Below, piece by piece: positions 19,464 through 27,154 of a DNA stretch of 64,000 nt. Under the pieces are notes generated by a model, which saw only the letters and a list, made by a program, of their open reading frames with translations, was not told the DNA's origin and made no database searches. A program made the position numbers and the translations under genes. Numbering within the stretch: the first letter of the stretch is position 1; each line of letters begins with the position of its first letter. Origin of the DNA: Egicoccus sp. AB-alg2 (lineage in GTDB: Bacteria; Actinomycetota; Nitriliruptoria; Nitriliruptorales; Nitriliruptoraceae); assembly GCF_041821065.1 (NCBI RefSeq), contig NZ_JBGUAX010000001.1, positions 186,001 through 250,000 of the forward strand, in the 5' to 3' direction.

Positions 19464-20137
19464 GCCGGCCCCTCCCCCAGCACGACACCGAGATCGATGT
19501 CGGCGGGCGTGTCGAAGCGGTACGTCGCGTGCCCGACCCGATCGGCGGGACCGACGCCGACGGCGACCATGCCGGCCGCCAGGGCGGCGTCCACCCCCGA
19601 CGTGGCGTCCTCGACGACCACGCACTGTCCGGGCGGGACGTCCAGCCGACGGGCGGCCTCGAGGAACAGGTCCGGGGCCGGCTTCGCCCGCTCGACGCTG
19701 TGCCCGTCGGCGACGGCGTCGAAGCGGTCCGTGAGTTGCAGCTTCTCCAGCACCAGCCCGGCGTTCTTGCTGGACGAACCGATCGCGACCTTCAGACCGC
19801 GCCGCTTGGCGTCGTCGACGAGGTCGACCGCGCCGGGCAGGGCGTCGTCGGGCGTCATGCCGGCCAGGGAGTCGACGTAGTAGCGGTTCTTGCGCTCCAT
19901 CCACGCCTCGAGGGTGGGCTCGTCGACCTGCCGGTCGCCGAGCAGGGCGAGCAGCGACTCGCGGCGCGACAGGCCGCGCAGGGCCTCGTTGGCCGTGCGG
20001 TCGAAGGGCAGCCCCTCCTCGTCGGCGAGGCGCTGCCAACCCTGATAGTGCTGCTCGGCGGTGTCGGTGATGACGCCGTCGAGGTCGAAGATCACGGCGC
20101 GTGGCCGCACGTCGGTCACGGTCGGTCCAGTCGTCAC
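19460..20137 (-). CDS. pgmB: Beta-phosphoglucomutase-type HAD hydrolase
   Basis: A 225-residue HAD-superfamily protein. Motif I is FDLDGVITD with nucleophile Asp18 and acid/base Asp20, the cap begins AEQHYQGWQRLADEEG, motif II is GSSSKNA, motif III is the lysine in ERAKPAPD, and motif IV is VVEDATSGVDAA. These match beta-phosphoglucomutase, which interconverts beta-glucose 1-phosphate and glucose 6-phosphate during maltose/trehalose/kojibiose phosphorolysis. No inverting GH65 phosphorylase lies next to it. GTG 20137 is taken as start; a second GTG nine codons on is possible. First gene of the pgmB-membrane protein-yaaA operon. Confidence 0.88.
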   Translation of the reverse strand: MTTGPTVTDVRPRAVIFDLDGVITDTAEQHYQGWQRLADEEGLPFDRTANEALRGLSRRESLLALLGDRQVDEPTLEAWMERKNRYYVDSLAGMTPDDALPGAVDLVDDAKRRGLKVAIGSSSKNAGLVLEKLQLTDRFDAVADGHSVERAKPAPDLFLEAARRLDVPPGQCVVVEDATSGVDAALAAGMVAVGVGPADRVGHATYRFDTPADIDLGVVLGEGPA

Positions 20138-20254
20138 GGGAGCGGGGTCGGCACGCTACCCGGGTGCCGCCTGCAACCGCACGGCGGCCGACGACGTCTC
20201 ACGTCACGACGCGGGCCGGACGGCGGCCCGCCGGTCGTGAAAAGGACCGTCGCG

Positions 20255-20686
20255 ATGCGCGTCCCCACCCTCCTGGCGGCGCTGACCGCCCTCGTCGTCG
20301 CGACGGCCGGCTGCGGCAATGGTGCCACCGCTGCCACGTCTGGTCCCGACCAAGCCGTCTCCAGCGGCGACGCCGGTCCGAGTGCCGGCATGTGCGCCGC
20401 CGACGCCCCCGACTGCGTCGACACGGTCATCGAGCCCGCTGCCGGCGCCGACGGGTTCGTCCCCGAGGCCGAGCGCGAGACGGCCCGGGCGATGGTCGGG
20501 CTGGCGGAGGACGAGCTCGCGCCCGACGTGCGGGTCGGCCGGCGCGGTGGCGAGCAGATGATGCTGACCGAGGACTACGTGCTGGGCCGCAAGACCGTCG
20601 AGCTCGACGACGACGGCGCGGGCACGTTCCGGGTCGTCGCCGTGACGGTCGAGCTGCCGGACGGGCCCGAAACCGTCACCGGGTGA
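20255..20686 (+). CDS. Putative lipoprotein of unknown function
   Basis: A 143-residue protein with a lipoprotein signal: MRVPTLLAALTALVVATAGC, lipobox VATAGC with Cys20. A low-complexity Ala/Ser/Gly linker with two cysteines (MCAADAPDC) follows, then a small domain containing FVPEAERETARAMVGLAEDELAPDVRV and ending in VVAVTVELPDGPETV. The latter resembles small inhibitor_I78-like folds seen in secreted peptidase inhibitors, an uncertain comparison. ATG 20255 is preceded by AAAGGAC. Its stop is only six bases from the stop of the convergent aldo/keto reductase gene. Confidence 0.72.
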   Translation: MRVPTLLAALTALVVATAGCGNGATAATSGPDQAVSSGDAGPSAGMCAADAPDCVDTVIEPAAGADGFVPEAERETARAMVGLAEDELAPDVRVGRRGGEQMMLTEDYVLGRKTVELDDDGAGTFRVVAVTVELPDGPETVTG

Positions 20687-20692
20687 GGCCGC

Positions 20693-21691
20693 TCACCAGC
20701 GGTCGTGCACGTGCTCGCGGACCTGCCGGTCGTACAGCTCCTTGATGGCTTGCGCCGTCGACTCGTCGACCGGCGGCAGCGAGAGCACGGCCGCGTTGGC
20801 TCGCGCCTGGTCGGGATTGCGGGCCCCGGGGATGGCCGCGGTGACGCCGTGCTGGTCGGCCAGCCAGCGCAGCGCCAGCTGGGCGGGGGTCACGCCCTCG
20901 GGTGCCAGCGCGGCGAACTCGCGGGCCGCGGCCACGCCGACCTCGAACGGCACGCCGGCGAAGGTCTCGCCCACGTCGAAGGCCTCGCCGTGCCGGTTGA
21001 AGTTGCGGTGGTCGTCCGCGGCGAAGGTCGTGTCCTCGTTGAAACGACCCGACAGCAGCCCGCTGGCCAACGGGACCCGCGCCAGGATCCCGACTTTCTG
21101 TGCCGCCGCCCGGGGCAGCACCTCGTCGAGCGGCTTCTGCCGGAACGCGTTGACGATGATCTGCAGGCAGGCGACGCCTGGGCGTTCCAACGCCCGGATC
21201 GCCTCCGCGACCGTCTCCACGCTGACGCCGTAGGCACGCACGAGTCCGTCCTCGCGCATCGCGTCCAGGGCGGCGAACACCTCGTCGTCCTCCAGCACCT
21301 CGGGCGGTGGGCAGTGCAGTTGGACGAGGTCGAGCGCCTCCATCTCGAGGTTGGTGCGACAGCGCTCGACCCAGTCGCGCAGCGCCTCAGGGGTGTAGGC
21401 CGCGGCCACGTGAGGGTCGGCGCGCCGGCCCACCTTCGTGGCGACGAACAGCTCGTCGGCGTCCGGCCCGAGGTCGCGTCGGAAGGCGGCGACCAGCCGT
21501 TCGCTGCGCCCGTCGCCGTACACGTCGGCGGTGTCGAGCAGGCGCACGCCGTCCTCGACCGCGGCGTGCAACGTCGCCAGCGCGTCCGCCTCGGTGACCT
21601 GTCCCCAGTCACCACCGAACTGCCAGCAGCCGAGGCCGATCGGCGGGACCTCCCGGCCGGTGTCGCCGAGCGGGCGGGGTGCGTCGGTCAT
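20693..21691 (-). CDS. Aldo/keto reductase
   Basis: A 332-residue NADP(H)-dependent aldo/keto reductase with an (alpha/beta)8 barrel. Catalytic residues are visible: Asp53 and Tyr58 in LLDTADVYGDGRSE, lysine in FVATKVGRRAD and histidine in LVQLHCPPP. The cofactor-binding end reads AIPGARNPDQARANA. It resembles the YghZ/Tas/IolS-like group with unknown carbonyl substrate. ATG 21691. It reads in the same direction as, and 77 bases after, the Mrp antiporter genes but is probably not functionally linked. Confidence 0.9.
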   Translation of the reverse strand: MTDAPRPLGDTGREVPPIGLGCWQFGGDWGQVTEADALATLHAAVEDGVRLLDTADVYGDGRSERLVAAFRRDLGPDADELFVATKVGRRADPHVAAAYTPEALRDWVERCRTNLEMEALDLVQLHCPPPEVLEDDEVFAALDAMREDGLVRAYGVSVETVAEAIRALERPGVACLQIIVNAFRQKPLDEVLPRAAAQKVGILARVPLASGLLSGRFNEDTTFAADDHRNFNRHGEAFDVGETFAGVPFEVGVAAAREFAALAPEGVTPAQLALRWLADQHGVTAAIPGARNPDQARANAAVLSLPPVDESTAQAIKELYDRQVREHVHDRW

Positions 21692-21768
21692 CGCGGAACT
21701 CCTGGCCGGTGCTCGGGGTGGTGGAAAGCGGGTCGGAGGCGACTCGTACCAGGTCGCCGGGGGTCGTG

Positions 21769-23577
21769 CTATCCGGCGCCGCGGCCGGACAGCACCACCC
21801 ACCAGACCAGGACGGCAGCGCCGGCGGTGAGCCAGGCCGTGTAGTCGCCGACGTGGGCGGTGTGCAGCCCGCGCAGGGCCCGGACGGGCGCCCCCAGCCG
21901 GCCCGGCCTGCGGCGACCGCGCCAGCGCGCCGCCACCAGGCCGCCGAGCACGGCCGCGACGCCCGCCAACAGCCCCGTCGCCAGTGACGAGGCGCCCCAC
22001 ACGTCGGGCGCATCCGGGCCCGCGGCCCGCGCCGGTGGGGCGCGGTCCAGGACGGCGGCGACGTAGGCAGCGCGGTCGTGGAACATGCCGGCGGCGCGCG
22101 CCACACTGGTCTCCGTGCCCGGCAGCAGCGGCACGACGACGCCGGCGACGATCAGCACGGCCGGGAGCCAGACGAAGGCGGCCGGCTGGTGGTCCTCGGG
22201 CTCGGGGTGGTCCTCGGCGACCTTGCCGTGCGGATCGGCGGCGACCGGCCAGCCGGTCACCAGGTGCACGACGTGCCGCAGGGCGGCGGCCCCGGTCAGG
22301 ACCGCGGCGGCGTACAGCACCGGGACCACCGCGTAGCGGCCGGCGTCCTCGGCCGCCCCGGACAGCGCGGCCTTGCCGGCGTACAGCCCCGACGGCGGCA
22401 GACCCGCCAGTGCGAGCCCGCCGAGGGCCAGCAGCGCGACCACGACCGGCAACCGGGCGCCGCGCCCGGACAGCTCGCCGACCTGCAGGTGACCCCAGCG
22501 GTGCAGCACGAGCCCGGCCAGCAGCAGCAGCCCCAGCTTCACCGGCGCGTGGCCGAGCACGTACAGCGCCACGGCCGCGGTCGCCTCGGGGGCCGCCAGC
22601 CCGAGCCCGGCGGCGGCGATCCCGAGGTGGGACACGCTGGAGAAGGCCAACAGCCGCTTGAGGTGGTTCTGGCACAGGCTCATGATCCCGGCCACCACGG
22701 CCGTGACGGCGCCGCCGACCAGCAACGCCAGCGCGACCGGTGACGCCGGGTCGTCGCCGCCGCCGAGCGCCACCACCTCGATGCGGGCGATGCCGTAGAG
22801 GGCCAGCGGGAGCAGGACGGCGCCGAACAGCCCGGCGTGCTGGACCGTCGTCGCGGTGTGCAGGTCGGCGTGAGCGAAGTGGAACGGCACCAGCCCGGCC
22901 TTCACCGCGAGCCCGGTCACCACCATCCCGACGGCCAGCGCGAGCCCGACCCCCCAGGCCTCCTCGGGCAGGGCCGCACCGGCCGCCGCCAGGTTCGGCG
23001 TGCCCAGCCGCCCGTGCAGGAGCCCGACACCGGAGAGCACGAGCACCGCGCCGATCGTGCTGGTGACGGCCATGTTCACGGCCGCCGGCAACGCCGCCGG
23101 GTCGTCGGTCTTCCCGGCGGTGATGGCGTAGACCGTGATGCCCATCAGCTCGAGGAACACGAACATCGTGAAGAGGTCGCCGGCCAGCAGGAACCCGTTG
23201 GCGGCCGCCAGCAGCAGCGCGGTCAGGACGTGCGTGAGCCCGCCGCCGCGGGCACCCGCGGCGGCGAAGTGCACGAACACGGCCGTCACCAGTGCGCTCG
23301 TGAGCGTGACGAAGCCGGCCGCCAGTGGATCGGCGACGAACGGGATCCCGACCGGCAGGCCGTCCACCGGCCCCCAGTCGCCGAGGTGGTGCACCAGCGG
23401 GCCGGCTGCGGCGCGGACCGTCACGACGGCGCCGATCGCGGTCGTGGCGGCGGCCGCGGCGATCGCCACCACGTCCGGTGCCCGCCTGGTCGCGTGCACG
23501 CCCGGGACCCGCGTCAGTGCCGCGCCCAGCAGCGGGATCGCGACCAGCAACGGGAGCAGCCCCGCTCCCTCACCCAC
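21769..23577 (-). CDS. mnhD: Mrp antiporter subunit D (NuoL/M/N-like, MbhH-like)
   Basis: A 602-residue polytopic protein of the proton-antiporter family related to complex I NuoL/M/N. Recognisable segments are LITTLLxF-type GDLFTMFVFLELMGITVYAI, the channel region GLAVKAGLVPFHFAHADLHTA with its conserved Lys, and LAFSSVSHLGIAAAGLGL. It should form the cation or proton channel of the Mrp complex in the membrane. GTG 23577 overlaps mnhC by eight bases. It is the only large subunit of this type in the cluster. The C-terminal approx. 120 residues are longer than in typical MrpD and carry extra helices. Confidence 0.88.
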   Translation of the reverse strand: MGEGAGLLPLLVAIPLLGAALTRVPGVHATRRAPDVVAIAAAAATTAIGAVVTVRAAAGPLVHHLGDWGPVDGLPVGIPFVADPLAAGFVTLTSALVTAVFVHFAAAGARGGGLTHVLTALLLAAANGFLLAGDLFTMFVFLELMGITVYAITAGKTDDPAALPAAVNMAVTSTIGAVLVLSGVGLLHGRLGTPNLAAAGAALPEEAWGVGLALAVGMVVTGLAVKAGLVPFHFAHADLHTATTVQHAGLFGAVLLPLALYGIARIEVVALGGGDDPASPVALALLVGGAVTAVVAGIMSLCQNHLKRLLAFSSVSHLGIAAAGLGLAAPEATAAVALYVLGHAPVKLGLLLLAGLVLHRWGHLQVGELSGRGARLPVVVALLALGGLALAGLPPSGLYAGKAALSGAAEDAGRYAVVPVLYAAAVLTGAAALRHVVHLVTGWPVAADPHGKVAEDHPEPEDHQPAAFVWLPAVLIVAGVVVPLLPGTETSVARAAGMFHDRAAYVAAVLDRAPPARAAGPDAPDVWGASSLATGLLAGVAAVLGGLVAARWRGRRRPGRLGAPVRALRGLHTAHVGDYTAWLTAGAAVLVWWVVLSGRGAG

Positions 23578-23929
23578 GCAGCACGTCCAGGTCCGCCGGG
23601 TCGAGCGTGTCGTAGCGGCGCTTGATCCGTACGACGCAGGCCAGCAGCAACGCGGTGACCGCGACGCCGACCACGATGTCGGTGACGGCCAGCGCCTGCA
23701 CGAGCGGATCGGCCAGCGCGGCGCCCGCACCGACGTCCTCGTCGATCACCGGTGCGGTCGCGCCCTCCGTGTGGCCGACGCCGACCAGCAGCAGCCAGGC
23801 GCCGGCGTGGACCAGCGACGTGCACAGCACGGTGTGCTGCAGGTCGCGGGTGGCGACGATCCCGTACAGGCCGGCGAGGATCAGCCAGGCCGCGACCAGC
23901 AGCGGGAGCGCGTCGACCACCGCGCTCAC
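23570..23929 (-). CDS. mnhC: Mrp antiporter subunit C (NuoK-like)
   Basis: A 119-residue three-helix protein homologous to complex I NuoK. The diagnostic third-helix start DPLVQALAVTDIVVGVAVTA corresponds to the DPLPQALVLTAIVI motif of MrpC. GTG 23929 overlaps the mnhB stop (GTGA). It pairs with MrpD in the membrane complex. The C-terminal cytoplasmic tail RIKRRYDTLDPADLD is charged as usual. Confidence 0.88.
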   Translation of the reverse strand: MSAVVDALPLLVAAWLILAGLYGIVATRDLQHTVLCTSLVHAGAWLLLVGVGHTEGATAPVIDEDVGAGAALADPLVQALAVTDIVVGVAVTALLLACVVRIKRRYDTLDPADLDVLRG

Positions 23930-24696
23930 GCCGGCTCCTCCCGCTCGAGGGGCTCCTCCTGGACCTCGGCGACGATCAGCAGCACGGCGGCGCCGGCCTC
24001 GATGGCCACGAGGAAGCTGAGCGCCAGGATCGTCCCCGACGACACCAGTTCGCCGAGCGCGCCCAGCGGCAGCACGTTGGTCAGGAACGCGCCCGCGACG
24101 ACCAGGCCGGCGAGCCCGACCAGCACGTAGCCGCCGAGGCTCACCGCCTCCAGGACGTCGAGCTGCCGGTCGGGGGCGAAATGACGCTGCGCGCGGTAGC
24201 GGCCGGCCAGGAACACCAGCGCCAGGGCCGTGACGGCCAACGCGCCGGCCTGCAGCCCACCACCGAGGCTGAGGTGCCCACGGAAGGTCACGTACACCGC
24301 GAAGACCGCCGTCGGCACCACCAGCGCGAGCGCGGCCGCACGCACGGCATCCGACGTCGCCGGGACCGACCGGCCGGGCGCACCGCGGCGGGGTTCGTGG
24401 CGGCGACCTTCGCCGGGCAGCTCGCGCAGCACCAGCTGCAGGCCCGCGGAGGCGGCGAACAGCGCCAGGGCCTCGCCGAGCGTGTCGGTGGCGCGCAGGT
24501 CGAACAGCACGCCGGACACGGCGTTCGGCGAGCGCTGCTCGACGGCGGCGTCCACCAGCAGGCCGGCGAGGTCGCTGCCCGCGGAGGTCGCCGGCGCGAG
24601 GTCCAGCAGGCCAGCGAGCAATGCCGTCCCCAGCACGGCGCCGGACACGGCGAAGACCAGCAGGCGGCGTCTGACGTCCCGGGAGCGCGCGCTCAT
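23926..24696 (-). CDS. mnhB: Fused MbhE-MrpB subunit of Mrp antiporter
   Basis: A 256-residue protein with two parts. Residues about 1-95 match the last domain of MrpA (MbhE), with VSGVLFDLRATDTLGEALALFAA equivalent to the family's VNVILVDFRGLDTLGE. Residues about 120-250 are MrpB: VVPTAVFAVYVTFRGHLSLGGGLQAGALA and VLPLGALGELVSSGTILALS. So the MrpA tail domain and MrpB are one polypeptide here. ATG 24696 overlaps the upstream stop (ATGA) and its TGA overlaps mnhC. Confidence 0.85.
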   Translation of the reverse strand: MSARSRDVRRRLLVFAVSGAVLGTALLAGLLDLAPATSAGSDLAGLLVDAAVEQRSPNAVSGVLFDLRATDTLGEALALFAASAGLQLVLRELPGEGRRHEPRRGAPGRSVPATSDAVRAAALALVVPTAVFAVYVTFRGHLSLGGGLQAGALAVTALALVFLAGRYRAQRHFAPDRQLDVLEAVSLGGYVLVGLAGLVVAGAFLTNVLPLGALGELVSSGTILALSFLVAIEAGAAVLLIVAEVQEEPLEREEPA

Positions 24697-24932
24697 TCGG
24701 AGCGTCCCCGCAGCTCGGCGAGCGTGACGAAGATCAGCAGCGGCACGACCAGGCCGCTGACGACCACCTGCGCCAGCGCCGCGTCAGGGGCCTGGTAGAG
24801 CAGGAACACCAGGGCCAGCACGAGCCCGAACAGGCCGAACACCAGCGCCTGGTGGACGATGTCGCGCGTCATCACCACGGCCGTGCCGACGACGCCGGCC
24901 AGGAGCACCGCGAGGATCCGTGCGAGCGTCAT
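24693..24932 (-). CDS. DUF4040/MbhD-like Mrp subunit (MrpA inner segment)
   Basis: A 79-residue protein with two to three helices. VFGLFGLVLALVFLLYQAPDAALAQVVVSGLVVPLL contains the LxxAPDVAxTE-type motif of MbhD and of the region of MrpA that follows its NuoL-like part. In Bacillus this segment is fused into MrpA; here it is a separate small gene, as in archaeal Mbh-type clusters. Coupled to both neighbours by four-base overlaps. Confidence 0.82.
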   Translation of the reverse strand: MTLARILAVLLAGVVGTAVVMTRDIVHQALVFGLFGLVLALVFLLYQAPDAALAQVVVSGLVVPLLIFVTLAELRGRSE

Positions 24933-25243
24933 TCGACCACGTCCGGCGCGTGGTCCCGCAGCCGCGAGACGTCGCCGCGCACCAGTCCGGCCCGGGCGGT
25001 GGCATGTGTCGCGACCGGCGCGGCGACCTGCAGCACGCCGACCACGACGGCGACCCGCGCCGTCGTGCCGCTCAGCCCGAACGAGGCCGCACAGGCCACC
25101 AGCAGCGCAGCGGAACCGACGTGGGCGAGCGGGCCGAGGAAGTGCAGCCGGTCCAGGGCGTCCACCGCCAGCAGCACCCCGCCGACCGCCACGACGCCGG
25201 TGACCAGCACGACCCCCAGCGCGACCGCCGTGAGCGCGGTCAC
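24929..25243 (-). CDS. mnhG: Mrp antiporter subunit G
   Basis: A 104-residue protein with three helices, MrpG/MbhC-like. The conserved loop is LLAVDALDRLHFLGPLAHVGSAALLVA, matching the RLPDFYTRLHAAT-type stretch of the family in shortened form. GTG 25243 overlaps the mnhF stop (GTGA). Part of the cation/proton antiporter membrane complex. Confidence 0.82.
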   Translation of the reverse strand: MTALTAVALGVVLVTGVVAVGGVLLAVDALDRLHFLGPLAHVGSAALLVACAASFGLSGTTARVAVVVGVLQVAAPVATHATARAGLVRGDVSRLRDHAPDVVE

Positions 25244-25488
25244 AGCCAGCGCTCCAGGGAGCGGGCGTACACCAGCGACCCGGCCAGTGTGAGCACCGCC
25301 AGCGCGACGGCCACCTCGAAGAAGACCAGCCGCCCGGACGCGATGCCGTACACGACCGCGGCGATCGGCGCCAGCATCCCCGTCAGTTGCAACCCCACGA
25401 CGCGCGTCAGCGTGTCGCCGCGCAGCACCGCCATGCTGGCGACCGCCACCAGCGCGGTCACCGTCACGGCCGCGACCGTCCAGACCAT
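25240..25488 (-). CDS. mnhF: Mrp antiporter subunit F
   Basis: An 82-residue three-helix protein of the MrpF/MbhB type. LRGDTLTRVVGLQLTGMLA matches the family motif R-G-P-x-x-x-R-x-x-x-L with the conserved Arg at the membrane interface. ATG 25488 shares one base with the mnhE stop (TGATG). Confidence 0.82.
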   Translation of the reverse strand: MVWTVAAVTVTALVAVASMAVLRGDTLTRVVGLQLTGMLAPIAAVVYGIASGRLVFFEVAVALAVLTLAGSLVYARSLERWL

Positions 25489-26054
25489 CAACGCGGTTCC
25501 GTGAGGCGCGGATGGATCGGCGGCGTGTCCGTGTCGCTCAGCCGGTGCACGATCGCGACGTCGCGCTCGTGGTCGAAGCCGAGCAGGATGGAGTTGGGCT
25601 GCAGCGTCGTCGCGATCGTGGCGACCACCCGGCGCGTCGTCGCGGCGGTCTCTGCGTCGCCGGCGCCCGCGGGGACGTCGGTGCCCTCCTCGTCGGCGCC
25701 GGCGGACGCGGGGCCGACGACGAACGGCACCTCGACGATCTCGCCGGCGACGCGCCGGCCCCGGACCAGGTCGACGAACCGGCACGTCACGATCCAGCTG
25801 TCGCGCAGGAGTCCGACGACGATCGCCGGCAACAGTGGCAGCCAGGTCGCCACGGTGGCGGGGCGGTGACCCAGCCGGCGGCGCAGTGCCGCACCACCGA
25901 CGCCGGCGGCGACCGCGAGCAGGCCGGCCACCACGAGGTCGTGCCAGTGGAGGCTGCCGGCGAACAGCAGCCAGAGCACCGCGACCAGCACGCCCTCCAG
26001 CAGCACGCGCCCGCCGGTGCCGTGGCGTCCCGGCCGTGTGACCTGGTCGTCCAA
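25488..26054 (-). CDS. mnhE: Mrp antiporter subunit E
   Basis: A 188-residue MrpE protein. Helices LLEGVLVAVLWLLFAGSLHW and DLVVAGLLAVAAGVGGAAL are followed by a third near LLPAIVVGLLRDSWIVT and a cytoplasmic domain with TIATTLQPNSILLGFDHERDV, the counterpart of the LTPGT-S region of MrpE. An acidic insertion (about residues 110-130, ASAGADEEGTDV) is unusual. TTG 26054 is chosen because GAGGAC lies upstream; GTG 26006 is an alternative. It lies 11 bases after the epimerase stop, so it is probably co-transcribed with the kinase and epimerase. Confidence 0.8.
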   Translation of the reverse strand: MDDQVTRPGRHGTGGRVLLEGVLVAVLWLLFAGSLHWHDLVVAGLLAVAAGVGGAALRRRLGHRPATVATWLPLLPAIVVGLLRDSWIVTCRFVDLVRGRRVAGEIVEVPFVVGPASAGADEEGTDVPAGAGDAETAATTRRVVATIATTLQPNSILLGFDHERDVAIVHRLSDTDTPPIHPRLTEPR

Positions 26055-26065
26055 CGTCGTCGTCC

Positions 26066-27154
26066 TCAGCCGGTGGGCGTGCCGGGGTGCGGGTCGATCT
26101 CCCGTGCCCCCTGTGCCGTGGCGAACTCGGCCGGCCGTGCCTCGGCGGTGTCGGGCGCGAGCGCCGGGGTCGGACCGCCGGCGCGCTCGCGCAGCCCCGC
26201 GATGACCTCCTGCACGGCGTCGGTGGCCGAGACGCGCGGCTGCCAGCCCAGCTCCGTGCGGGCCCGCGTGGTGTCCAGCAGCGGGCAACGCAGTGCGATG
26301 TCGAACCAGCCGACGTCGACCGGGTGCAGGCGGGCCGCCCAGGTCGCCCGAACCGCGGTCCGCGCCAGCCGCACGGGAACCCGAACGGTGCGGGCACCGA
26401 GGAGGTCGGCCAGTTCCTCGAGGTCCAGGACCGGGTCGGCGGCGAGGTTGAACGCCCCCCGGACGTCACGGACGACGGCCGCCCGGAACGCCTCGGCGAC
26501 GTCGTCGGTGTGCAGGGCCTGGAAGCGCAGTCCGGGCACGTCCGGCAGCACGGGGACCGCCGACGCGCGCGCCAGCGCGTTCGGGAACAGCGACCCCAGG
26601 AACAGGCGTCGCATGCGGGAGGCCGCCTCGGCCTTGAACAGCAGCGCCGGCCGGAGGCGGACGACCCGCCGTGACGGCTCCCGAGCCTCCAGCGCGTCGA
26701 GCACGCGTTCGACGTACGCCTTCTCCCGCGAGTACGGCGAGGTGGCGATCCCGTGGGTCGGCCACGACTCGTCGACGGCGCGGCCGTCCTCCGGTCCGGG
26801 CGAGTAGGCGCCGACCGACGACGCGTGGACCAGCACCGGCACGCCCTCGGCCGCGACGGCGTCGGCGACGTTCACGCTGCCGACCACGTTGACGTCCCAC
26901 AGCCGTGACAGGTCACGACTGGGCTGGATGAGCCAGGTCAGGTGCACCACCGCGTCGGCGCCCCGTACGAGCCGCCGCAGACCGTCGCGGTCCAGCACGT
27001 CGCCCTGCGCCCAGGTGACCTTCGGAGGCGACTCGCCCTCCGGCAGGTGGCGGGCCACCCCCACCACCTCGTCGACGGCGTCGTCGGCGCTCAGGCTCCG
27101 CACCACGCTGGTGCCGACGTTGCCGGTGGCACCGGTCACCACGACGCGCATCAT
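26066..27154 (-). CDS. NAD(P)-dependent epimerase/dehydratase-family protein (extended SDR)
   Basis: A 362-residue extended SDR. N-terminal Rossmann motif VVVTGATGNVGTSVV binds NAD(P). DAVVHLTWLIQPSRD is the fourth strand, and SSVGAYS with SPYSREKAYVER provides the Ser-Tyr-x-x-x-Lys active site. The C-terminal 90 residues vary as usual in this family. Substrate unknown; similar proteins are annotated as UDP-glucose 4-epimerase-like, but no sugar-nucleotide genes are adjacent. ATG 27154 overlaps the kinase stop by four bases (ATGA). Confidence 0.85.
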   Translation of the reverse strand: MMRVVVTGATGNVGTSVVRSLSADDAVDEVVGVARHLPEGESPPKVTWAQGDVLDRDGLRRLVRGADAVVHLTWLIQPSRDLSRLWDVNVVGSVNVADAVAAEGVPVLVHASSVGAYSPGPEDGRAVDESWPTHGIATSPYSREKAYVERVLDALEAREPSRRVVRLRPALLFKAEAASRMRRLFLGSLFPNALARASAVPVLPDVPGLRFQALHTDDVAEAFRAAVVRDVRGAFNLAADPVLDLEELADLLGARTVRVPVRLARTAVRATWAARLHPVDVGWFDIALRCPLLDTTRARTELGWQPRVSATDAVQEVIAGLRERAGGPTPALAPDTAEARPAEFATAQGAREIDPHPGTPTG

